Source: Planctomycetaceae bacterium TMED10 (GTDB lineage Bacteria > Planctomycetota > Planctomycetia > Pirellulales > UBA7805). From it: DNA of 16,257 nucleotides. Every line of letters starts with the position of its first letter. Position 1 is the first letter of the stretch. Of the stretch, positions 1 through 7,495 are shown one piece after another. A model generated the notes under the pieces. The model saw only the letters and a program-made list of their open reading frames with translations, was not told the origin of the DNA and made no database searches. Made by a program: the position numbers and the translations under genes. The DNA lies in the NCBI GenBank assembly GCA_002168195.1, contig NHBP01000098.1, forward strand, positions 21,456-37,712, given 5' to 3'.

Positions 1-232
1 GTCATACACTTTCGCCTGGGCCCTGGGTATTGAGAAAACGATCAAGCGGTTTGTGCATCGACCCAAAACCCCTACGCATAACGGCAAAACCACTTTGCGA
101 AATCTGTGTGCGAAATCGGTGTGATTGGGGCCAAGGCCGAAAATGTGCGCGGCATTTGGGGGCGGGAGACCAATGTCGATCGATAAGGGAATAAGTCCCC
201 CGATGGCCAAAAATTAGGGTAGCAGAGAAAAA
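1..232. other. non-coding left edge
   Basis: I see no supportable gene here. Two plus-strand frames are open from the window edge, one to a stop at 122-124 and one to a stop near position 210, but neither translation resembles a family I know. A near-perfect tandem 13-mer (TGCGAAATCTGTG then TGCGAAATCGGTG, 12 of 13 identical) lies at 96-121. The region is downstream of the minus-strand tRNA gene. Confidence 0.5.
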
Positions 233-305
<73 letters not shown>

Positions 306-315
306 AAACTGTGGT

Positions 316-321
316 ACTATA
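316..321 (-). promoter_or_regulatory. candidate -10 box of tRNA-Lys
   Basis: On the minus strand TATAGT (5 of 6 to TATAAT) ends 10 nt before the first base of the tRNA, which suits a tRNA promoter with a very short leader. No good -35 hexamer is visible 16-18 nt further upstream. The rest of 306-516 holds nothing else I recognise. Confidence 0.35.
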
Positions 322-516
322 ACCGCTTAGACGGTAATTTCTAGTACTCGCCTGAGTGCTGTGCACAAACCACGTTGCTTGCTTCCCGTCCCTGAGTCGT
401 CTGCAGCACCTTACGGTATCGGTTGCGATAGGAAGTTGGACCAGCGGATAATGGAAAAAGCTGTTGCGGGCAATGGTTTGTCGGCAGCACAAACCACATT
501 CTAGCAGGCTTTTGTA

Positions 517-2082
517 ATGCGGCTCGCCCATTTAATTGATCTTGCCGTCTTGATGCACAGCGATCGGGATTTGGATTCCGAACGCCTCCACCGTCGAGAT
601 GCTGTTATGGGAGCGGCGATGGATGCAGGTCAGCTTTCCGATACAGACGCGCTGAAAAAATGGGTTTTAAATCGAAATCAACCCCATCAAAATACAGGCA
701 TAAAAACATCCGTTGGCGAACAGGCAGTCCGATTGCTTCAGATCATACAGTTCGGTCTTGGACTCAGTGGGCTATTGCTTGGGGCGAGTGCCATGGCTTC
801 GGCGCTTGCTTTTGATACGCACACCAATATTATCCCGCTGTGGTCGATTTTGGTCGGATCGCAAATCATTCTGCTTGGTCTTTGGGTGCTCGCGATACTC
901 CCCACACGCTGGATTTTTTGGCTGCCTGGTGCGGGCGCAACGCAGCAATGCATTCGATTGATGGGGCGAATTCCAATGCGGATCGTTATCCAACTGCTGC
1001 GGTGGTGTTCACCGTCGATCCGCAATCAACTGCATGGTTTGGGTGGTGAATTGCAGCGATTTGGTTCCAGGCATGGTGTTCTTGCGCGTTGGGTCGGCAT
1101 GCAGCTTACCCAGATTTTTGCCCTCGCATTTAATCTCGGAATGGTGCTTACATTTCTCGCCCTTTCCTACGGCAACGATCCCACGTTTGGATGGCGGAGT
1201 ACGATGCTTTCCAGTACGCAGATGCACAAAATCATGGAGATAATAGCGTTGCCGTGGTCCTCCGTTTGGCCGGCGACCGTCCCCTCACTCGAAGTCGTTT
1301 CCTACGTGAAAGACTCTAGTAAAGACAACATTCAACTCTCACTTGATCCCGAGCAGCGGATGCGCGATTTACGGATGTGGGCGAGTCTTTGGCCCTTCCT
1401 GCTCGCATCTCTCTGTTTCTATGGCGTGCTACCTCGAATACTGACTCTCATGCTCAGTCTGGTACAGGTGCAGCGTTACTCGAGCCCTGGTCCGAATCAT
1501 TCCTTGGCAATTCGCACCTTACTGAACCGACTTCGCCGTCCGCGCGTTGTCTTGGAGTCGAATTCACCAGAAAAAAGCGGGCCAGCAGGAGGAGAATCGC
1601 GTTTTGTTCCGGCATGCGATTGGCAACCAACTGCGCCGCTTCCCGTTTTTCAATGGTCAGGCGTTTTGCTTGATTCGGCAGAGGTGGCCGACAGGCTCCG
1701 CAGCAGTTTTGGTGTGGAGGTGGCGTTCTGCGAGAGGGTAGGGGAGTTGGATCCGCGGCAGGACGAAGTCGCGCTTGCTCGACTGGAGAAGCACAATCCC
1801 GTCGATCGGGTAGTCGTGCTTGTCGAAGGTTGGGAATCGCCCGATGCCGATTACGCCGATTTTTTTCATCGACTACGTCAGTGCATTGCAGCCGGTGCGG
1901 AGATTGCGGTGGTGTTGTACTCGCCAAAAGATGAACCGCGATCTGTCGATCCGGCGAAAATACGCGATGAGCTGGCGGGCGCGGAAAAAATCTGGCGGGC
2001 GTTTCTTGCGCGTTCCGGCGATTCGAATCTAAGCGTGACGACCATGCATAACGCGAAAGTGCCTCGGAGCATCGATCGATGA
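517..2082 (+). CDS. DUF2868 family membrane protein
   Basis: The protein has 521 residues and belongs to the DUF2868 family, whose function is unknown. It has a soluble N-terminus (about 1-68) and hydrophobic segments at about 72-100, 107-129, 195-218 and 290-318, so probably four membrane helices. The loop between helices 3 and 4 holds the family's characteristic run, seen here as FGWRSTM (224-230), LPW (245-247) and PSLEVV (256-261). A soluble C-terminal domain (about 375-515) has alternating strands and helices around VVVLVEGWES and AEIAVVLYS. The ATG at 517 has no clear Shine-Dalgarno sequence; it is kept because similarity seems to begin at LAHLIDLAVL. The stop overlaps the next gene's start as ATGA, implying translational coupling to the GTPase. 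The family name is confident; the role at the inner membrane is inferred from this pairing. Confidence 0.85.
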   Translation: MRLAHLIDLAVLMHSDRDLDSERLHRRDAVMGAAMDAGQLSDTDALKKWVLNRNQPHQNTGIKTSVGEQAVRLLQIIQFGLGLSGLLLGASAMASALAFDTHTNIIPLWSILVGSQIILLGLWVLAILPTRWIFWLPGAGATQQCIRLMGRIPMRIVIQLLRWCSPSIRNQLHGLGGELQRFGSRHGVLARWVGMQLTQIFALAFNLGMVLTFLALSYGNDPTFGWRSTMLSSTQMHKIMEIIALPWSSVWPATVPSLEVVSYVKDSSKDNIQLSLDPEQRMRDLRMWASLWPFLLASLCFYGVLPRILTLMLSLVQVQRYSSPGPNHSLAIRTLLNRLRRPRVVLESNSPEKSGPAGGESRFVPACDWQPTAPLPVFQWSGVLLDSAEVADRLRSSFGVEVAFCERVGELDPRQDEVALARLEKHNPVDRVVVLVEGWESPDADYADFFHRLRQCIAAGAEIAVVLYSPKDEPRSVDPAKIRDELAGAEKIWRAFLARSGDSNLSVTTMHNAKVPRSIDR

Positions 2083-3488
2083 GCACACCGCTTTTTGTTG
2101 TCGTTGGGCACGTGAATCGTGGAAAATCGAGCATCGTTTCCACGCTGGCGGCGGACGATTCGGTAAAGATCGATGCGATGCCGGGCACCACCTCGAACTG
2201 CCACCGCTATCGGCTGCGGATTGGCGAATCTGTGCTGTTAGAGTTTGTCGACACACCGGGATTCGAACGGCCTCGACAGATGCTCTCCTGGCTGAAGGAC
2301 CACGAGACAAATACGGCAGAACGCGCTCAGATTGTGACGGCATTTGTCGATTTACATCAGCAGGGCGAAGCATTTGCGGAAGAGTGTGCCCTGATGCAAC
2401 CCATTCTTGAGGGTGGCATTATTCTTTACGTTGTTGATGCCTCGCGACCGCCTAGTGTGAAAGAGGAAGCAGAAATGGAGATTCTCCGCTGGACCGGTAG
2501 GGCGCGGATGGCATTGCTCAACCCGATCAGTTCCGCTGATTATGCACAAGAGTGGCGGGCCGTACTTGATCAGTACTTCAATCTTGTTCGCTCCTTTGAC
2601 GCACAGCGGGCAGATTTTGGCCAACGGATGAAATTGCTGACCGCGTTGCGCGAAGTCAGTGATACGAGTCGCAAGCCAATTGAGCGTGCGATAGCTGCCT
2701 TACAGGACGACCGACGGGCAAATCTCCAAGAGGCTGCCGAAGTGCTCGCCGAGATGCTTGCAGAAATTCTCACGCTGACCAAACAAAAACGCCTCGCTGT
2801 CGATGTTGATCCACAACCTTATCATGCGGCGCTTTCTGACCGGTACTACAACCGCATACGTGATTTGGAATCGCGCGCCCAACAACGTTTGAAGGAAATT
2901 TTTGGACACCGAAGTTTACAGGTAGAGCAGGAAGAAATGGTGCAATTGAATGATGATTTATTCAATCTTTCGCTCTGGAATCATTTAGGTCTTACGTCGA
3001 CACAGTTGATGGCGACCGGTGCGGCAACCGGTGCGGCGGCTGGTGGCGCTATCGACTTGGCGGTTGGAGGTCTATCGCTTGGAGCAGCGTTGGCGGCCGG
3101 AGCGGCTGCCGGAGCGGCGGTGAGTTGGTGGGCGGGACGACAACTCCCCAGAGTCAAGGTGCAGGGCATTCCTCTCGGGGGACAGATGTTGCAGATTGGC
3201 CCGATGTCGAATCGAGAATTTCCTTGGGTGCTTCTGGATCGTAATTTACTGATCTTTGATGTTGTCTCGCATCATCCGCATGCGAGTCGCGGGAGTGTGG
3301 CCGTCGACTCTCGCGGTATTGTGTCCAATTTTCCTGCAACGATGCGTAACCAGTTTGAGCGCGTTTTCCGTCAATTGCGGAGCGCCACCGTGGGAGAACA
3401 AATCGAACGCGCGAAAAGTAAACTCGCTGATGATCTCGCTGACTACCTCGCCGAGCGCGATCTTCAAGGTGCTTCCGATATACCGTAA
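2079..3488 (+). CDS. GTPase with DUF3482 domain
   Basis: The protein has 469 residues with an N-terminal G domain: P-loop GHVNRGKS at 10-17, switch-I PGTT at 35-38 and G3 DTPG at 58-61. The usual G4 motif NKxD is not seen; at the expected place the sequence reads ALLNPIS, so guanine recognition is non-standard or lost. Residues about 180-310 are mostly helical and charged. Residues about 308-353 form a Gly/Ala-rich hydrophobic stretch that could insert into or lie against the membrane. DUF3482 GTPases are commonly encoded beside DUF2868 membrane proteins, and here the start overlaps the DUF2868 stop by 4 nt. The two products probably act together at the inner membrane, but substrate and process are unknown. 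Confidence 0.87.
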   Translation: MSTPLFVVVGHVNRGKSSIVSTLAADDSVKIDAMPGTTSNCHRYRLRIGESVLLEFVDTPGFERPRQMLSWLKDHETNTAERAQIVTAFVDLHQQGEAFAEECALMQPILEGGIILYVVDASRPPSVKEEAEMEILRWTGRARMALLNPISSADYAQEWRAVLDQYFNLVRSFDAQRADFGQRMKLLTALREVSDTSRKPIERAIAALQDDRRANLQEAAEVLAEMLAEILTLTKQKRLAVDVDPQPYHAALSDRYYNRIRDLESRAQQRLKEIFGHRSLQVEQEEMVQLNDDLFNLSLWNHLGLTSTQLMATGAATGAAAGGAIDLAVGGLSLGAALAAGAAAGAAVSWWAGRQLPRVKVQGIPLGGQMLQIGPMSNREFPWVLLDRNLLIFDVVSHHPHASRGSVAVDSRGIVSNFPATMRNQFERVFRQLRSATVGEQIERAKSKLADDLADYLAERDLQGASDIP

Positions 3489-3506
3489 TTCCCGGTCGCG
3501 TTGCTC

Positions 3507-3568
3507 CGTGAGATGGGGACCTCAGGGGGCAAGGTCATCGCAGTAAGAAATTGCCCCGGTACCTCACG
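3507..3568. terminator. nested inverted repeat between convergent genes
   Basis: Outer arms CGTGAG (3507-3512) and CTCACG (3563-3568) enclose inner arms GGGGCAA (3526-3532) and TTGCCCC (3551-3557). It lies between the stop of the DUF3482 gene and the end of the convergent receiver-protein gene, and its right outer arm covers the latter's last codons. On the plus strand it is followed by TTTT. A bidirectional transcription stop is plausible, but the 18-nt inner loop and short T run make it a non-classical terminator. Confidence 0.35.
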
Positions 3569-4445
3569 TTTTACGCTTGATTAATGTGACTTGATTGCCA
3601 CTTTCATTGAATTGGACTTCGTCCATAAAGGAACGCATCAAGAGAACACCGCGTCCGCTAATCTTCTCAAGATTCTCAGGGTCTGTTGGATCCGGAAGGG
3701 TTGTGGGATCGAATCCTAGTCCCTGGTCGCCAATGGTAACGGTTGCCTGTTTGGCTGACAGTTCAATTTCAACTTCAATCTTCCGGTCTTTATAGGGTTG
3801 CTCCGCACGACGTTGCTGAACGAGGCTGTCAAACTGTGCCGAATCCTGCTCTTTCAGGTCGGAATCAATTTCGAGATTGCCGTGGATCATTGCATTGATC
3901 AATGCTTCCTCGATCGCAACGCCAAATCGAATTTGATCGGATTCATCGCAGAGACCGACTTGGACGAGATTTTCCTGCAGGTGTCCGACGAGCGAGGTGA
4001 TCAATTGCGAATCGTTATGGATTACATACACGCGACGAATTTGCTTTAGTTCAACCGGGAGCGGGGCCACAGCACGACGCGTTGAAAGGGTCAGTACGTG
4101 CTGAACCGTATTGAGTAATTCGTAATCGGCCTCGGATTTCGGCACATAACTGGCAGCCCCGACCGCCAGCGCTTCGGCGGCAAGTTCCTGGCTGCCATGA
4201 GAGGTCATTACGACAATGGGAGTCGATCCGCATTTTTGACGTACCGCGTGGACCAGGCCCACACCATTCATGATGGGCATTTGCAAGTCGGTAAGTACGA
4301 GATCCGGCTTGGCCGTTTCAAACTGCGCTAGGGCTTCGGCGCCATCAACGGCATAGATTGCCGTGATACTCGGATCCCTCTCCAGGATCGCGCCAATTCG
4401 GTTACGATCCCTGTCGTCATCATCCGCAACCAGTATGGTGGGCAT
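3564..4445 (-). CDS. receiver domain fused to RsbW-type ATPase domain
   Basis: The 293-residue protein begins with a response-regulator receiver domain (about 1-120). It has an acidic cluster at 8-11, the phospho-acceptor Asp53 in LTDLQMP, Thr81 in VMTSHG and Lys103 in YVPKSE. After a linker comes a HATPase_c domain of the anti-sigma/RsbW type (about 150-290), with N-box EEALINAMIHGN (179-190), G1 box DQGLGFD (240-246) and G2 box GRGVLLM (264-270). An insert of about 30 residues separates N-box and G1. There is no DHp domain, so it is not an ordinary sensor kinase; phosphorylation of Asp53 probably controls binding or kinase activity towards a partner protein, not encoded here. The ATG at 4445 is chosen because AGGTGA precedes it by 8 nt; the in-frame GTG at 4457 lies inside that site. 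It follows citrate synthase by 36 nt. Confidence 0.88.
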   Translation of the reverse strand: MPTILVADDDDRDRNRIGAILERDPSITAIYAVDGAEALAQFETAKPDLVLTDLQMPIMNGVGLVHAVRQKCGSTPIVVMTSHGSQELAAEALAVGAASYVPKSEADYELLNTVQHVLTLSTRRAVAPLPVELKQIRRVYVIHNDSQLITSLVGHLQENLVQVGLCDESDQIRFGVAIEEALINAMIHGNLEIDSDLKEQDSAQFDSLVQQRRAEQPYKDRKIEVEIELSAKQATVTIGDQGLGFDPTTLPDPTDPENLEKISGRGVLLMRSFMDEVQFNESGNQVTLIKRKT

Positions 4446-4453
4446 ACAACACT

Positions 4454-4459
4454 TCACCT
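4454..4459 (-). promoter_or_regulatory. ribosome binding site deciding the receiver-protein start
   Basis: AGGTGA on the minus strand lies 8 nt before the ATG at 4445. The longer in-frame alternative, GTG at 4457-4455, falls within this hexamer, so the ATG is the better start. Confidence 0.65.
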
Positions 4460-4462
4460 ATC

Positions 4463-4480
4463 GCTCACCCGACGGTGAGC
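4463..4480 (-). promoter_or_regulatory. hairpin between citrate synthase and receiver gene
   Basis: GCTCACC, loop GTCG, GGTGAGC forms a perfect 7-bp stem. It begins 1 nt after the citrate synthase stop and ends 3 nt before the next gene's AGGTGA. There is no following T run, so it is not a standard terminator. It could stabilise the upstream message end or affect access to the next ribosome binding site. Confidence 0.5.
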
Positions 4481-4481
4481 A

Positions 4482-5768
4482 TCAACGCTCTTCGAGAGGG
4501 AGAAGATCCCTTTCTGTCGGCCCCATATAGACTTGTCGAGGTCGACAAATCCGCTTGCTCGGTGACGCTTGCATCTCTTTCCAATGGGCAATCCACCCGG
4601 GAAGCCGTCCCATTGCAAACAGGACGGTAAACATCTGGATCGGAATGCCGATCGCGCGGTAGATCACCCCGGAGTAGAAGTCTACGTTCGGATAGAGTTT
4701 CTTTTCAATAAAGTAGGGATCCTTCAGAGCGACCTCTTCCAGTTCCTTGGCAATATCAAAGATGGGGTCAGTGCGATCCATCTTTGCAAGCAGTCGATCA
4801 CACGTTGCACGGATCAGTATGGCCCTAGGATCGTGATTTTTATAGACGCGATGACCGAATCCCATGAGTCGGAAAGGATTGTCTTTATCTTTCGCCATGT
4901 TCACATATTTGGCGACATCACCTCCATCGGCACGGATGCGTTCTAGCATCTCGACGCACGCCTGGTTGGCACCGCCATGCAGTGGCCCCCAAAGCGCACC
5001 AATTCCTGCAGATATTGACGCAAAGATGTTTGCGTTCGACGATCCGACCATGCGGACCGTGGAGGTACTACAGTTTTGCTCATGGTCCGCGTGGACAATC
5101 AAAAGCAGGTTCAGTGCTTCAACGAAATCAGGATCAAGTTCGTAGGGTTCAGTCGGTACCGCGAACATCATCTGAAGAAAATTCTCGCAATAGGTCAGAT
5201 CGTTCCGCGGATAATGGAAAGGCTGACCGATTGATTTCTTGTAACTGAAGGCTGCAATGGTCGGTAGTTTGGCCATGAGCCGAAGAACCGAAATTTCGAC
5301 CTGCTCCGGATCGCTCGGATCGAGTGAATCCTGATAGAAAGTCGATAGTGCGCTGACGACCGAACTAAGAATGGCCATCGGATGCGCATCGCGCGGAAAG
5401 CCGTTGTAGAACGACCGCATATCTTCATGCAGTAATGTGTGTCGTCGCAATGAGTGACGAAAATGTTCGAGTTGTTCGGCCGTGGGCAGTTCGCCATAAA
5501 TCAACAAATAGGCCGTTTCCACGAAATCACAATGCTTTGCAACTTCTTCGATCGGATAGCCACGATAGCGGAGGATTCCCTGTTCGCCATCGAGATACGT
5601 AATCGAACTAGCGACGGCACCGGTATTCACATAGCCTTCGTCGAGCGTGATTAGACCCGTATCCCCACGTAACTTGGAGATATCGATTGCCCGCTCTGCC
5701 TCGGTTCCTGTAATGACCGGGAGGGTTTCCTCGGTCTCTCCTATTTTGAGCGTTGCCACATCCGCCAC
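4482..5768 (-). CDS. gltA: citrate synthase (type II)
   Basis: Citrate synthase condenses oxaloacetate and acetyl-CoA to citrate, the entry step of the TCA cycle, in the cytoplasm. With the chosen start it has 428 residues, close to E. coli GltA (427), pointing to the Gram-negative type II form. Catalytic residues are in place: His264 in GPLHGGAN, His306 in MGFGHRVYK and Asp363 in NVDFYSG. The N-terminal DEGYVNTG and RYRGYPIE motifs and the C-terminal arginine-rich ICRPRQVYMGP are typical. The start is set at GTG 5768 because AAGGAGG lies 6 nt upstream; an in-frame ATG at 5804 would add 12 residues but has no ribosome binding site. The receiver-HATPase gene follows 36 nt downstream and may be cotranscribed. 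Confidence 0.96.
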   Translation of the reverse strand: MADVATLKIGETEETLPVITGTEAERAIDISKLRGDTGLITLDEGYVNTGAVASSITYLDGEQGILRYRGYPIEEVAKHCDFVETAYLLIYGELPTAEQLEHFRHSLRRHTLLHEDMRSFYNGFPRDAHPMAILSSVVSALSTFYQDSLDPSDPEQVEISVLRLMAKLPTIAAFSYKKSIGQPFHYPRNDLTYCENFLQMMFAVPTEPYELDPDFVEALNLLLIVHADHEQNCSTSTVRMVGSSNANIFASISAGIGALWGPLHGGANQACVEMLERIRADGGDVAKYVNMAKDKDNPFRLMGFGHRVYKNHDPRAILIRATCDRLLAKMDRTDPIFDIAKELEEVALKDPYFIEKKLYPNVDFYSGVIYRAIGIPIQMFTVLFAMGRLPGWIAHWKEMQASPSKRICRPRQVYMGPTERDLLPLEER

Positions 5769-5774
5769 GGCGGT

Positions 5775-5781
5775 CCTCCTT
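5775..5781 (-). promoter_or_regulatory. gltA: ribosome binding site deciding the citrate synthase start
   Basis: AAGGAGG on the minus strand with a 6-nt spacer to GTG (5768-5766) is a near-ideal Shine-Dalgarno site. It would lie inside the coding sequence if translation began at the ATG at 5804. Confidence 0.8.
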
Positions 5782-5935
5782 GGTTCGAGCGTTGTTTTGT
5801 TCATAAAACTTATCCAGCTTGCATCACACGTCCGTTTGCCCCGCGTGCAACCTCGGTGAATGGAAATCCGCTGGTCCGTTGGGCCAACGCCGGTCAATCC
5901 GGCATATTTCAGCACGACCTTTTTCCGAGAAGCAC

Positions 5936-5964
5936 AATGTAGCGTACGGCGGACTGTTCCTCAA
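5936..5964 (-). promoter_or_regulatory. candidate citrate synthase promoter
   Basis: On the minus strand TTGAGG (5964-5959) and TACATT (5941-5936) are separated by 17 nt, each matching the sigma-70 consensus at 4 of 6 positions. Transcription would begin near 5929, giving a leader of about 160 nt before the GTG start. Confidence 0.25.
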
Positions 5965-6162
5965 TTCACCGTCGGGAGAATCGAAACGAGATATAGATTC
6001 TTCCCGATTTACTTCGATTTTCAGGTAAATTTGTAAAAAATATCGCCAAGCTACACACAATCTACATGGTCCTGGCAGCGCATCGACGCAGCTTTCGCAA
6101 AACGGCGTTGCGATTTTGGCAAGATAGGAAGGTCTAAGCTGCGGGCCGATTCGATGCCGGCT

Positions 6163-7455
6163 TTAATTCTGGGTCGTTGTCCGATTGGCTGCGGCAAGAT
6201 TATCCGGCTGCTGAGTCGTATCTTCATCGAACATGGTCCACACGGGAATCTTTTCCCGGAGCGATTCGAGATACTCTTCCAATTTACCTTCACGACGTTT
6301 TTCCACGATTGCTTCTGCAATCTCTACTTGGGCGTCTCGAAAAGGTGTGCGGTGTGCGTTCACCCGCTCGGTGACACGCACAATATGATAGCCCGTCTTG
6401 TCTTCAATGATTTTGCTCAGTTGGCCGACCGGCACGTTGAAGATGACTGTATCGAGCGGTACCGAAACAAGAGCGCCCCGCGAAGTCCAGTTGCGTTTAC
6501 CCCCATTGGTGGCCGTCAAGCCTTGGGACTGCTTGCGGGCCACCTGATCAAACGGCACGCCCTGATCAGCGACCGCGTTGCCCATCTGGCAGATCGAATC
6601 ATAGGCTGCACGTTTGGTGTCAAATTTGTCGAAGCGGACACTCAACTGCTCCCAGAGACATCGCGCAGACTGGTTGTAGTCCGCCAGATGTGAGGAATAG
6701 TACTCGAGCATTTCCTGATGTGTAATGGGGCGATTATCGCTGACCTGTTGCTGAATCCATTGTGCCGCCATGCTGCGTTCAAAAAAGATCTGTTTCTGCA
6801 GTTCGATTGATGAACCGCTTTCATTAAGTTTTATTTCCAGCTCTTTTAGACTTTCGACTTCTGCCCTCGCCATAATGTCTTTGATTTGTTGACCATAAAA
6901 CTGTTTGTCGACCTGCTCTTCGATGGAGGGAAGGGCGTCTTCAGGGATGACCTGGAGTGCATCGACCACGATTAATTTCTGATCGATCATTGGCATGAGC
7001 ATTTTCTTCATGATGCTCCTGCGTATTTCATCCCATTTTTTTGTCGGAATTTGCGCACGGTTTTCTTGCATCAATCGATCGACACTCGAGAGAATTTCTC
7101 CGGCAAGGATAACTTCCGGTCCGATGCGTGCGATAATTCGCGCGTGCTCAAGCGTTTTTGCACCAAGCAGGTCATCTTGACTCTCCCACGGCCGCTGCCC
7201 GGCGGCCGCCTTCTGGCCGGAATTGGCTTGGAGTTGCTTGTTATGATTTTCGGCGCGCTCTTTGGATTGGTCTTCCGCTGACCGGTTAGAGTTGAGACGC
7301 TGTCGAAATGGCAGCGCTGAGGATTGACTCCCCTGCTGCCCGCAACTGGTTTGCAAGGCACCAAGTGCCACCGTCGCCACGCACAATGCGGCTATGAGGT
7401 GTCGAAACAGAGTGGAAGACAATGCAGATTCTCCAAAAGGGCAAACGGCGATCAT
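6163..7455 (-). CDS. exported parvulin-type peptidyl-prolyl isomerase, SurA-like
   Basis: The 430-residue protein has a basic N-terminus and a hydrophobic segment at about 18-36 (signal peptide), then a polar Gln/Ser/Ala-rich linker to about 100. A SurA-like helical chaperone region follows (about 103-260), then a rotamase domain (about 262-364) ending in GYHIVRVTE. It probably assists folding of exported proteins. The rotamase domain is divergent: the first strand reads ARCLWEQLSVRF where typical parvulins have a conserved His, and the Gly-rich loop is NGGKRNW, so isomerase activity is uncertain. QTSC at 35-38 is a poor lipobox. The ATG at 7455 lacks a ribosome binding site; an in-frame TTG at 7422 has GGAG 8 nt upstream and gives a more compact signal peptide, so the start may be 11 codons later. 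It lies 40 nt after mfd, probably in one transcript. Confidence 0.85.
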   Translation of the reverse strand: MIAVCPFGESALSSTLFRHLIAALCVATVALGALQTSCGQQGSQSSALPFRQRLNSNRSAEDQSKERAENHNKQLQANSGQKAAAGQRPWESQDDLLGAKTLEHARIIARIGPEVILAGEILSSVDRLMQENRAQIPTKKWDEIRRSIMKKMLMPMIDQKLIVVDALQVIPEDALPSIEEQVDKQFYGQQIKDIMARAEVESLKELEIKLNESGSSIELQKQIFFERSMAAQWIQQQVSDNRPITHQEMLEYYSSHLADYNQSARCLWEQLSVRFDKFDTKRAAYDSICQMGNAVADQGVPFDQVARKQSQGLTATNGGKRNWTSRGALVSVPLDTVIFNVPVGQLSKIIEDKTGYHIVRVTERVNAHRTPFRDAQVEIAEAIVEKRREGKLEEYLESLREKIPVWTMFDEDTTQQPDNLAAANRTTTQN

Positions 7456-7495
7456 TCAAGCCGCTGTCGAAAAAAGGCCTATGAAAGCGGCGGGA

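Larger units (their letters stand above)
5769..6162. other. non-coding region upstream of citrate synthase
   Basis: The 394-nt gap holds the citrate synthase leader and the end of the isomerase transcript. Small dyads are visible: GCCGG-TCAAT-CCGGC at 5889-5903 and TCGCAA-N7-TTGCGA at 6095-6113, the latter followed on the plus strand by TTTT. Positions about 5985-6050 are A/T-rich. I see no terminator with a T run for the isomerase on the minus strand, and no frame here resembles a gene. Confidence 0.5.

Noticed and set aside
2..124. Partial gene running in from the left edge
   Set aside because: About 40 codons are open, but the translation has no recognisable motif and another frame is equally open.
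1454..2191. 245-codon minus-strand frame opposite the DUF2868 gene
   Set aside because: Antisense shadow; low-complexity Pro/Arg-rich translation, no domain and no ribosome binding site.
6154..6693. 179-codon plus-strand frame opposite the isomerase gene
   Set aside because: Antisense to a recognisable protein, with no domain or upstream signals.
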